A stretch of 64,000 nucleotides of DNA from Phalacrocorax aristotelis (Eukaryota > Chordata > Aves > Suliformes > Phalacrocoracidae). Position 1 is the first letter of the stretch. Each line of letters opens with the position of its first letter. The position numbers and the translations under genes were made by a program. Below, piece after piece: positions 26,801 to 52,907 of this stretch. The stretch is from assembly GCF_949628215.1 (NCBI RefSeq), contig NC_134297.1, positions 186,001-250,000 of the forward strand, in the 5' to 3' direction. The notes beneath the pieces were generated by a model. That model was not told the DNA's origin and searched no databases. It saw only the letters and a list, made by a program, of their open reading frames with translations.

Positions 26801-28972
26801 GAGGTCAGCTGTAGAGCCTGGTAGCCACAGCCCCACCCACAAGAAGCCCAGAAGCAGCCACTTACTGGGATAGCTTGAAGATAACAGTCTGCCTTTTCTC
26901 ATCCTTCACCAGTTCGTGCTCTGGGAATCGGGACTGGTACAGTGCCACGTGGGGATTATCGACACGCTTACCCAGCAGATCCTGAAAGTATCTGAATGCC
27001 ACCTTGGGGTTCCTTATGGACTGCAGAAAGAAAAAGCACATCACCCAGCTGCGTTTCTTCGGCTTTGCTGTGGTCAGACAAACCTCTCCCGAGCTACGTG
27101 GTGAGCAGCTCGTTACAGGAGTCAGGAGCACAAGAACGGTACGCAAAGAGCCAGTAACGCGCCAAGGAGACGTGAAGTACAGGACAAGAAAGAAAACTTC
27201 CTAGCTCAGACGTTTATTACGAAGGACCCAGCAGTGGGAACATACATCCTGCACACAGGGACTGCGGCTGGTGTGACGAGTAACAGGAACTCTTACCATT
27301 CCTAGTGCGCTATCACCAAAGAGGCGCTCGTTCTCCTTCAAAGAAACGGCCACGGGTGTTTTCCTTCGTGACTCCCTGTGCAGACAGAGAAATGAACCAG
27401 TCAAAACAGGTGAACGTTCAATACAGAGCCCCTAGCGACGGAGGGCGCCGTTTCCGTTTCAGAAAGGCTCAGGGAAGGCACTCGGATACCGCCTCTGGTG
27501 AGGAAGGCCAGCCTCCTCCGTTCACCTGAAGGGCTGCAGTAGCAGCACCTGCCTTCAGAGTTTTCATACCTCCTGATGTTCCTCACGACACGGGCAAATA
27601 ACCCGCTTCACCGAACCGTGGACAGGATCACAGTCAAAGCTGTGGTGGGGGCAGACTGTTATTCTTCCCCTGAGAGAACTTGAGTGACTCACTTCTGTTC
27701 CGATTCATGCGTTAGCACACCAAGGTGAGTATTTCACAGCAACTACGGAGGGGGTTAAAGTTGCCCACGGAGCTCAGTGCACCCTACCCGCTTCCAAACA
27801 CCTCATAACACGTTACCAATTCTCTGACGTAAGGCTACGACAAAAAGACTTGCCACAAAGAAGCAAGGCTCACAAGCAGCTTTCTGGAACGTGCCACTTT
27901 GTACTCAGGCAAGGCTTGTTCTATTTTTGCTTTCCTCCACCGGCAAGCAAGGCGAGATGGTCCCCTCACTCTAACCCCTGCCAAGCCTCAGGAAGCTGGG
28001 CGACAAATCTGGTTGTTATCTCTCAGCCTAGACTCCCAGCAAACGAGGCTGCTCCCGACCGCACGCCCTCTCCCAGCAGCAGATTTTCCACCGGGTGTCT
28101 CGGGGAGGGGTTGCAGCAACGGCAACTGAGCGAAAGGCGAACTTTATTCGCTTCGCAACCGAGCGCAGGTCCCGAACAGCTGCAGCAAAACAAGCCTTCC
28201 TCCGGGTTCCCTCACGGGGAGGTGAGCGCTGGGCTTCCCAGCCAGCGAGGCAGCAACCCGGCGCTACGCCCTTTCGCGCTGGAACGGTGAAGCGTCCCTG
28301 ACCGCGCCGGTCGCTTGCTTAAACGGCCCCCGAGGCGCAACGAAGCGCCCCTGAGGTAAGGCCAGACCGGCACGGCTGCCGGGCGGCGCTCCACGGCCGC
28401 CGGGGCGGGAAGCACGCCGGAAAGCCCCGACGCGGAGGACGGGCGCGCTCCGCTCACGGAGGGGGAGTGGCAGTCGCCGAGCCCTCGCCACCCTACGCCT
28501 CACGGCGGCGGCGGGCACGTTGCAAGGCCCGGCAACCCTGCCGGGAGGCCCCGCGCTGCGCCTCCGGTACCGGCGCCGAGACGGGCCCGGGGCGCCGCCG
28601 CTCACTTGTTCAGAACGATCTCCATGGGCACCCCGGGCTTCACGATGGCCACCTTCATCGACTCGCTGCCCACGTCCACCGACATCACCGCCACGGGCTC
28701 TGCAGCACGCCAGGGGAGAAAAAAACCTCCGGTGAGGGCCTGCACCGGCGGGAGGGCCTGCACCGGCGGGAGGGCACACCTCCTGCCGGTACCGAGCGGC
28801 CCAGGGCCGGGAGACAGTCGGGCGCGGGGGCGGCCGGCCCGCCACCAGCCCGGCCCAGGCGGGAGAGGCCCCGGGAGCCCCGCCGCCGCCGGCCCGCGCC
28901 GCACGTACCGGTGCCGGGCAGGCAGCAGGAGAGGAGCAGGCAGGCCAGCGCCCAGCAGGGCACTCGCGCCAT
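14866..28972 (-). CDS. HYOU1: Hypoxia up-regulated protein 1 (ORP150/Grp170), ER Hsp70-family chaperone
   Basis: ER-lumen Hsp110/Grp170 chaperone and nucleotide-exchange factor for BiP. Exons (minus): 28972-28909, 28699-28606, 27375-27297, 27020-26866, 26760-26684, 25760-25579, 25169-25054, 24299-24116, 23677-23543, 22657-22575, 22475-22343, 22011-21824, 21546-21408, 21295-21235, 20460-20378, 19760-19566, 19402-19203, 19042-18955, 18329-18207, 17888-17755, 17250-17166, 16679-16427, 15555-15472, 14927-14866. They total 998 codons plus stop (human 999). A hydrophobic signal peptide covers about residues 1-22. ATPase motifs are [23 protein letters not shown] and [11 protein letters not shown]. 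Exons at 19.2-19.8 kb encode a Glu/Lys-rich linker, and the C terminus KNDEL is an ER-retrieval signal. One donor (24115, GTCTGA) is weak. No genes or repeats were recognised in the introns. Confidence 0.98.
28734..28769. repeat. 18-bp tandem duplication in HYOU1 first coding intron
   Basis: GAGGGCCTGCACCGGCGG occurs twice head-to-tail (28734-28751 and 28752-28769) with no mismatches. It is a small GC-rich duplication, and its copy number may vary between individuals. Confidence 0.9.
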
Positions 28973-29055
28973 CCTCCCGGCCCGTCCGGTCCCGCTCCGG
29001 TCCCGTCCGCTCCCGCGGCGGTAGCCCCGGCGTCTCGCGCAACCCCCGGGCCGGA

Positions 29056-29074
29056 CGCGGCGCCAGCTCATTGG
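29056..29074 (-). promoter_or_regulatory. HYOU1: ERSE-like element (CCAAT-N9-CCGCG)
   Basis: Read on the minus strand, CCAAT (29074-29070) is followed after exactly nine bases by CCGCG (29060-29056). The ERSE consensus is CCAAT-N9-CCACG, so there is one mismatch. It lies about 85-100 bases upstream of the HYOU1 ATG. Confidence 0.5.
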
Positions 29075-29130
29075 CGCGAGCCGACAACGCCGGGCCCCCG
29101 CCCGCCAATCCCGGCGGCCCGAGCGTCCCC

Positions 29131-29141
29131 ATTGGGCCACG
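29131..29141 (+). promoter_or_regulatory. HYOU1: ERSE-II element (ATTGG-N-CCACG)
   Basis: ATTGGGCCACG matches the ERSE-II consensus exactly. The element is bound by NF-Y with ATF6 or XBP1 and is active in either orientation. It lies about 160 bases upstream of the HYOU1 ATG. Confidence 0.75.
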
Positions 29142-29300
29142 TCGGGGGGGCAAACCGGAAGCGGGCACGACGGGAGCCTCGGGCCTATTGGCCGGGAGAG
29201 GAGGGGCGGGGCAACGGGAGGGGGCGGGAGGGAAATACGTGGTGGCGTCGGACGCCGGCGTGCGCGCGCAACCCCACCGCAACAGAGCCACGTGCGGCCC

Positions 29301-29573
29301 AACTGCTTCGCCCGCGACCCCTGGCGGTTGAGAGGCGCATCGCCGACACCGGGCCCCGCCTCCGCCACGAACCGCGCCCCTCCCCGGGCCCCGCCCCCCT
29401 CCCCGGGCCCCCGGGACCGCAGCAGGAGCCGGGGTCTGAGTTCACCCCCCCGCCCCCCGGTCCAGCATCGACCCGAGGCACAAAGCTCCGGGCACGGGCA
29501 GGTCTGGGGCAGCTTTTTACGTTTCAGCACGTCGATACGTTTCCAATAAATTTTGTTTTTAAAAAGTCAACGT
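29301..29573. other. GC-rich stretch between HYOU1 promoter and PHLDB1 3' end
   Basis: GC-rich up to about 29510, then abruptly AT-rich. A plus-strand AATAAA lies at 29544-29549, but no plus-strand gene is recognisable. It may contain the far end of the PHLDB1 3' UTR. Confidence 0.4.
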
Positions 29574-29576
29574 AAA

Positions 29577-29609
<33 letters not shown>

Positions 29610-29615
29610 AATAAA
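29574..29615. repeat. Interrupted oligo(A) tract
   Basis: A22-G-A12-G-A2-T-A3 on the plus strand (oligo-T on the PHLDB1 strand). It follows a plus-strand AATAAA by about 25 bases, as a reverse-transcribed tail would, although no parent gene was recognised. It could also be a simple T-rich 3' UTR segment of PHLDB1. Confidence 0.7.
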
Positions 29616-29737
29616 GAGGAGCGATTGCGGCGGGCGAGCAGGCGCTGCGATCCCTTGGCACGGGGCCGCGGCCCCCCGGAGAGCCTCGCCGGCGGAGTCC
29701 ATCAGGCTGGCGCCTTCTGGGTGCGCAGCACCCCCCC
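29616..29737 (-). other. PHLDB1: PHLDB1 3' UTR (proximal part)
   Basis: Minus-strand sequence after the PHLDB1 stop codon. No AATAAA or ATTAAA occurs on the minus strand between 29737 and the HYOU1 promoter, so the transcript end cannot be placed. Confidence 0.5.
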
Positions 29738-46693
<16,956 letters not shown>

Positions 46694-46735
46694 GGTTCCC
46701 ACTCGGAGACACCGGGCACTCTCAGGCGCAGGCTT
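46694..46735 (-). other. PHLDB1: 5' UTR part of first PHLDB1 coding exon
   Basis: Acceptor TTTTCTCCTGGTAG ends at 46736, so this exon starts near 46735 with 42 noncoding bases before the ATG at 46693-46691. A noncoding exon upstream is therefore expected. Confidence 0.65.
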
Positions 46736-49700
46736 CTACCAGGAGAAAACAGAGGACATCACCACAGTTGACCACGCAGGGCACGACTCTGTTGTATTCC
46801 TCCTGCACATCCCTGCCCGCATCCTGCATGTCTGGCAGCCTGTGCATGAGCTTCACAAACCCTACCCCACCCCAAACTGGCGTTTGCCAGCAAGGGGATT
46901 CCCCAGTTCCCCTCCTGAGCGCCTGTCTCCAGCCCCGCAGCAGCTGCCCGAAGCCAGTGGCCATCCCGGCCTGGCAAGGCACGTGGCCCCGTCCGCCCTG
47001 GGAAAGCCGCATGCATGCACCAAGCGTCAGCACGGGACACGGTGCCAGAAGGAGCCGGCGTGCTGGCTTGGCTTTGGGGAGGTGGTGTGGGAAACACCCG
47101 CCCTCAATGCGAGAGCGATGTGCAGCCGGACCCCGATGGCTGCTGGTGGACAACACCACATGAGCACAGGATCCATCTGTCCCAGCAACATCTGCCTGCT
47201 CGTACACGGCCCGCAGCACACCCACACGTGCCATGAGTGCCCATCCCCAGCACCTGGGCATGCACCTTTGCTCCTGCACAGCCAAGCGGCAGCACTTTGG
47301 GACACACAAGCCCAGCTGAGTGCGCTGCGTCCCTGCCTGCACCCTGCGTAGCCAGCACAGGCGCCCACGCCAGGCTGGCAGGGCTGCCGCCCACAGGAGC
47401 AGCCACCCGCTGCCGTTCTCTGCGCAGGCAGGAGGCGGCTTGGGGAGGAACAGTTTCCGTCACCCGGCGCTCACAGCACCGTCACAGCCCGGGATGCTCC
47501 AGGGTTACTAAATTTACCGTCTGCTGCTCCCCATGTCCCTCCCTTCCGCCCCGGCCTGGACAAACGTGGCTTAACCCTTTCTGGGAAGGCTGGGGCAGAT
47601 GGACTGGGGAGCGCTCCCACCCCCGTTAGGGACCCTGGTCCCAGGGCAGCGGGGGGCACCGGGAGGAGCCATAGGCTTGGATCCCTGCATCATCACCCAT
47701 GGTCCCCTCAGCCCCAGTGTCCCGCGGGGTTTGAGACCCCCCCCCACCTCGGCCAGTGCTGGGCTCAACTGCGGGGGTGAGCGGATGGCTATTACACACT
47801 GCGGAAAAAATGAAACGCTGGAAAACACCAGGCGTGGGATCCAGGGCTGGGACAGAGCCCAGGCAGCTCCGTGGGACGCAGGGCCAGCCACCCCACAGTG
47901 AGGGCTCCGTGGGGACTGTAGCCGCCCCGCACGGACTGGGGCCAGCTCGGCTGGAGTGGGGGGGAAGAAGAGATGCGGTACCCCAGGAGCAGCTCCCCAG
48001 TGCCCACTGGTTGCCAAGGAGGGACCCCCTGCTTTCCCTTACCTGCCACGCAGTGCTGGCCTGGGCACCGAGCGGGACCCTCCATGGCAGCGTTCCCATA
48101 TCCCCCGGGTGCAGGGGGGGAACGCTTCCCAGCATCAAGAGACCCCACAGCCCAGCCGAGCCCCTGCCCCTCTCCTGCACCCAGGCCCCATCATAATGTC
48201 CAGGAAGGAGGAAAAGCCAGGAGGGGCCAGGCTGCTGCATAGGAAGGGAGCGGGGCCGCGGTGGGATCCTGTGCTGGCGTTAACCCCTTCCCAGCATGAC
48301 TGTACCAGTGGGGTTGAATACAGCATCATGGAGGACCCCCAGCCCCACCACCCAGGGGATCCATCCCTGCTCCTGCCCATCGCCTGGTGGCCAAACTCGC
48401 TCCACCCAGCACCCTTCATTCTCCAAGCAGCCCTGCCTGCCCATGAGCTGGAGAGTGACTATGGCATCTGGCTGCTCCCCTACGCCCACCCTACCCACAG
48501 ACAGTCCCCAGCCCCCTGGCATCGCCCTCCACCCCAGCAGAGCCCCTCACCTGGCTCCTCACTGCGCAGGAGACGCCTGCCGTCCCCCCAGCCCGTCCCT
48601 CGGGGGATGCAGCCCCTCTCCAGCCGGCTCTGCCGGAGGAATGCGGGGCAGGAGTGCAGCCGCCCCGGCCGGCGCCCCACTGCTGGAGCGGACAAGGCGG
48701 CCTTTCTTCTCCCGCCACTGCCTGCAGAACGCGCTGCTTGTTCCCGCCGGGGGAAGCGGCGAAGGCAGCAAATGCCAAGGGGTCGGGCTCGGTTACCGCC
48801 CAGCAGCTCACGGCCCCCATGCCTGCCGTGCGCAGGGCTGCCCGCTCGGCCCTGGCTTCCCAGAGGACAAAAGCCCCTTTCTTCTCCCGGTGAGGGCAGA
48901 GGCCTCACCTGGGAGGACGCCCAGCCCTGCCGCCACGGGGCCCCCGCTGACGCCGGATGGGCTGCGTGCAGACACGTTGCCCCACTGCCACTGTACTCCT
49001 GGGGAGCCCCTGCACCCCACCGCCCACGGCTGCGATCTGCCTGCCTGCCCTGAGCCCGCGCAGGCAGGGGCACTCAGGGGAGTGCCCCTGCTCGACCCAC
49101 GGCTGCCCACCGAGTCACAACCCGGGCACGCACGGCCTGCCTCGCACCCTACCAGTGTGGCCGGGAGCCAGCAGCTGGGGGGCAGACCCTGGAGCCGCAG
49201 CGTGTGCCGTAGGCCAGGGCACGGCCAGGGCACGGCCGGCCGACCCGCGCTCGCACAGGGCTGTGCCGATGTACCGGAGCATAGCCTGGCACCCTGCCAC
49301 AAGCCCAAAGGTGCCCCAGCTGCCCCTCACCCGCGATGCAGCGTGCGAGGGATGGGCGCACGGCATCCCGCGGCACGGCCTTTCCTCCCCACCCGCAGCC
49401 GAGTGAGTCACGGGAGGCAGCTGGAGCGGCCGAGCTAACGGGTGCGCACCACGCAGCATCGCAGCCTCCGTCCAACTTGGCTGCCTGCTTGCTCCCCATC
49501 TGCTAACGTGCTTAGGGCGCGCTTACCCCTTCCCACACCCTCTGTCCCGGTAAACAACCGACCCTTCCGTCGGCAGCTGGAAAGAGGGAGCCTGTCTCTG
49601 GCACAAAGCTGGAGGAGAGTGAGGAGCCTGTTCCTGGCCACTACCTCCGAGCCTGGGATCTGCCCCACGCCGAGCAGGGAAGACCCAGCCGGCCCCATCC

Positions 49701-51113
49701 CACCCGGGCGAGGGGCGGCGGGGGCTGCTTCACGGTTACTGGGGCAACGCAACGCTCCTGGCAATAACATCACCGTAAATCAGCTGCCAGACAGCTCCGG
49801 CGGGAGCCAAGGAATCCCGGCCACGCCCGCTGATCTCAGCGCTCCCGGGAAGCGCTCCTGCACCGCTGCGGTGCGGCAAAGCTGCGCTCCGGCCGAGGCC
49901 CTGCCGGCATCGCGCCTCGGGGTCTCCGCGGGCTGGGGACTGCCCACCACATGTTTGGGCCGGGGAGGGCATGCATTGCTGCTCTCCTGCACCTGATGCT
50001 CCCCGAGATGAGCCAGCTCCGAGGGCTAGTGATGCCATGCACCGTCCCGACCGCTGCCGGAGCTCAAGCACCGAGCCCAGCATCAGCACGTGCCTCCAGC
50101 CACCGCAGCATGGGGAAACCGCCACCGCTGAGCTCCAGGACCCCTCGTAAGGTTGTACGATAGAGTCTCATTCATCAAAGCCCTCTCATAGCAAACAATG
50201 GCTTCTCACCTGCAGGCCAGACACGTGGCTCAGCTCAGCGGGGAGCACCTGCGGCTCCTTACTGACAGCTCAGGGACCGCAGCACAGGATGGGTCTTGGA
50301 TGGAGTTCCTGGCACGAACCCATCGCCCAGCCCTGTGTTGGGTGCGAGAGGTGCGAGGGTGAACCTCACCTCTCTGAAACGGGCATCGCTCGCTCTGTTC
50401 CTGTGTCCGGCCATCACCAAGCGCTGCCTCATCACACAAACCCACGGTTGCATCGTCCCGTGGACACGTGGCATTGTGCGGGAAACCCAAACGTACCACA
50501 GAGTTGCCGAAAAAACCCACCTGGGCAGCTGTGCCCCGCTGTCGCCTGGTCTCCGTGCCGCCCGTGGCGTGCGGCCAGTGGATTCGCCCCGCTGCGGCCC
50601 CGGGCTGCTGCCCGGGGAGGGCTGGGGGCTCGCAGAGCAGCTGGAAGGGTGCGAGAGCGGCAGCTCTCCGGAGCAGCAGCTGGAAAACTCCTGGGGCTGC
50701 CGAATCCCTCGGGTTTTCCGGCAGGGCCGAAGGGGCCGTGGTGAGAGCGTGTCCGGAAGCAGGAGCACACAAGGTCCTGCAGCGGAGCGGGGTCTGGCCA
50801 GGTTCCCAGGCTCCCCGGGCGGCGTCGGGGCCGAGCACTGGCTGCCCCTTCCACCGCCCACGGGAGGATTTGGGATGACGGGAGACCCTCCCACGCCACC
50901 AGGCTCGCCACTGACGTGGACCACTGCATCCGGCTGCCGACCCACCCACGCGCCCCCAAAACGTTGTGCAACAAGGGGTTTTAGGGCTGAAGGGAGTTTC
51001 CGGCTCTCCCGCCTGCAGCCCCCCCCGGGACCCCCACCATGTCCCACACGCAGCCCCTTCCCCCGGCACACGTGGGGGCCCCACGGCCCGGCCGCCCCCT
51101 CCCCGTCGCTCAC
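46736..51113 (-). other. PHLDB1: PHLDB1 first intron
   Basis: This 4.4 kb intron separates the proposed noncoding first exon from the first coding exon. It is GC-rich with long chance open frames on both strands. Several CAG/GTGAG-like sites on the minus strand (near 48550, 48905 and 50210) could be alternative 5' exons, but none could be supported. No repeat or RNA gene was recognised. Confidence 0.55.
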
Positions 51114-51262
51114 CTCCGCTCCGCCGGCCCGTCAGCCCCGTCCCGGGCTCCGCCGCTCCGCTCCGCCGGTCCCCGCCCCGCCACCGGCCCCGTCCCGTCC
51201 CGCCCCGCGGGGCCGGGCCAGGCCGCCCCACTCCGCTCCGCCCGCAGCACCCCCGCACCCTC
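51114..51262 (-). promoter_or_regulatory. PHLDB1: PHLDB1 CpG-island promoter and noncoding exon 1
   Basis: A CpG-dense, GC-box-rich segment ends on the minus strand at 51114 with donor GTGAGCGACGG, a good match for a 5' splice site. The start site is inferred to lie just inside 51262, almost touching the ARCN1 poly(A) site. The position agrees with the tandem ARCN1-PHLDB1 arrangement of mammals. Confidence 0.6.
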
Positions 51263-51269
51263 AGCCGGC

Positions 51270-52907
51270 TCCTCTGACAATACGCTTTATTTGAGTAAAG
51301 ACTCGGTTTTCCTCTGTGTACACTGGAATGTGCTCTACGCCCTAGGCCAGCATCGTACGGGGTTACAGATGGGGGAGCGGGGCTCGGTGTCAACATCACC
51401 CTCCAACAAATTTCAGAAAAAAAAGAAAAAGAAAAGCTCCTTGGATGCTCGAACTAACCTCGACTCCATTTTAAAATCATACAGGCGAGCAACTCTGGGA
51501 CGGGACCGAGTTACTGGGATTCGTCACCTACTTCGCTAGGGAAGGGGGGGTTGCTCTCCCGCCCGCCCGGGTTGGGAGGACGGCTGGTTTCCTCTCGGGT
51601 GCTGCCGACAGAGGAGAGACGACGAACTTCTTTGGCAGAGGACCCCACGGGAACCCAGGCGCTCTCGCCCCCGCAGAGGGGCTCTCTGGGGAGCACGGCA
51701 CACGTCTTGAGGGCGTTTTCTTTCTGGCTGCAGCGGCTGGGGACCTGCAGCGGCGGCCGGTGCGCTCCCTGCCAGGCCTCGCCGGTGGCCAGGGAAGCCG
51801 TTGGCGACAGGCCCCGAGTCAAGCAGGCGTGACGAGGTTTGAGGGGAGCACAGCTCTATGAGATGAGGCAGTAACGCTCGGGAGGAGGAAGAGGGGACGG
51901 CGGACACCCCAGTGGAGTGCTGCTCGCACGGGGATCGGCCCCCGCGCTTCCTGGAAACCAGCATTTCCTTCTCCTCCATCCACAAGCGCCGAGAAAGAGC
52001 ACTCGTTCGGGACAGGCCCTGACACACAACCCAGTCTCCACAGCTGCTTGCACCGAGGCAGGCAAGGCCTTCAACCTCCCAAAACACCGCCAGGGCCTGG
52101 GGAAGGACAGGCAGCTGGTTCTAAACGAATTAAACTGCCTCCCAAGCCTGGCCCAAGAGCAGCTGCGACAGGCAGCGAGCAGGGGACGGTCCCTTCTGGA
52201 CGCTCTCCCCCCTGCGGCAGGAGCTCGAGCATCCGGAGCCACAGCCTGCGCTACCTCGGAGCCCCCTCGGAGCCCATGAGGCGAGCCCCACCGTCGGGCC
52301 ATTGCCGTACAGCAGGGCTAGAGAGACAGCAGCAACCGTGCGGCACGGAAGGACCGAAGGCCCGAGTCCCTCTTCCCCCCCACCCCACAACCCCCCCGCT
52401 TCGAAAGCGAGGCCAATTTGCTCCGCTTCTACCAGACGGAAGGGTCCAGAGGAGCAAGGCGCCCTGGCGCGCGTCATCTTAACGCCTGCTTTCATCAACG
52501 GAAACGAGAGTTGAAGGCCGAGGAGAAATTAAAATGGCAGCACCAACAACGGAGCGGCGCGTGACGCTTCGGAAAGGAAGAGAATGATGTCTGGTAGGCT
52601 CTGGGACTGAGCTCCGGTCGTCTTCGGGGGAGAAGGGGACGCGTCAAAGCCAGGTCCTCTGCGGAGATCTTGCTTTTTTTGCCGGTCAGCAGAAATCTGC
52701 CAAAGAAATTTGTAGCCTTTCCCCCCACGAGCACGTCAATTCTCTGCCAAAAGTGTCTGTGACCCAGGAAGGCTGCAGATGGCAGACAGAGCCACGCGTC
52801 TTAGCAGAGAGGGGGCTGTGGCGTTCCAACATTCAGAATGAACTTCGGCCTCTTTTTTTTTTTTTTAATTTAAAAATTTCTTCCTTGGCGATTCCCCACG
52901 GCTGGCA
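51270..52907 (-). other. ARCN1: ARCN1 3' UTR with poly(A) signal
   Basis: A minus-strand AATAAA (plus TTTATT 51287-51292) marks the transcript end near 51270. That leaves a 1.6 kb 3' UTR after the stop codon. A T13 run lies just below the stop codon (about 52853-52866). No other gene was recognised. Confidence 0.7.

Larger units (their letters stand above)
28973..29300 (-). promoter_or_regulatory. HYOU1: HYOU1 CpG-island promoter with ER-stress elements
   Basis: CpG-dense sequence upstream of the HYOU1 ATG with several CCAAT boxes in both orientations (29070, 29105, 29131 and about 29190). ERSE-like sites are listed separately. No TATA box was seen. Induction by ATF6/XBP1 in the unfolded protein response is established for this gene in mammals and is inferred here from the motifs. 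Confidence 0.75.

Noticed and set aside
47956-49438. Plus-strand open frames of 365 and 380 codons in the PHLDB1 first intron
   Set aside because: The two overlap in different frames and are Pro/Ser/Arg-rich, so composition explains both. No domain or splice pattern was recognised.
48550-50215. CAG/GTGAG-like donors in the PHLDB1 first intron as extra 5' exons
   Set aside because: Three or more such sites occur, but this is expected by chance in GC-rich sequence. None has a paired acceptor or promoter signal that I could defend.
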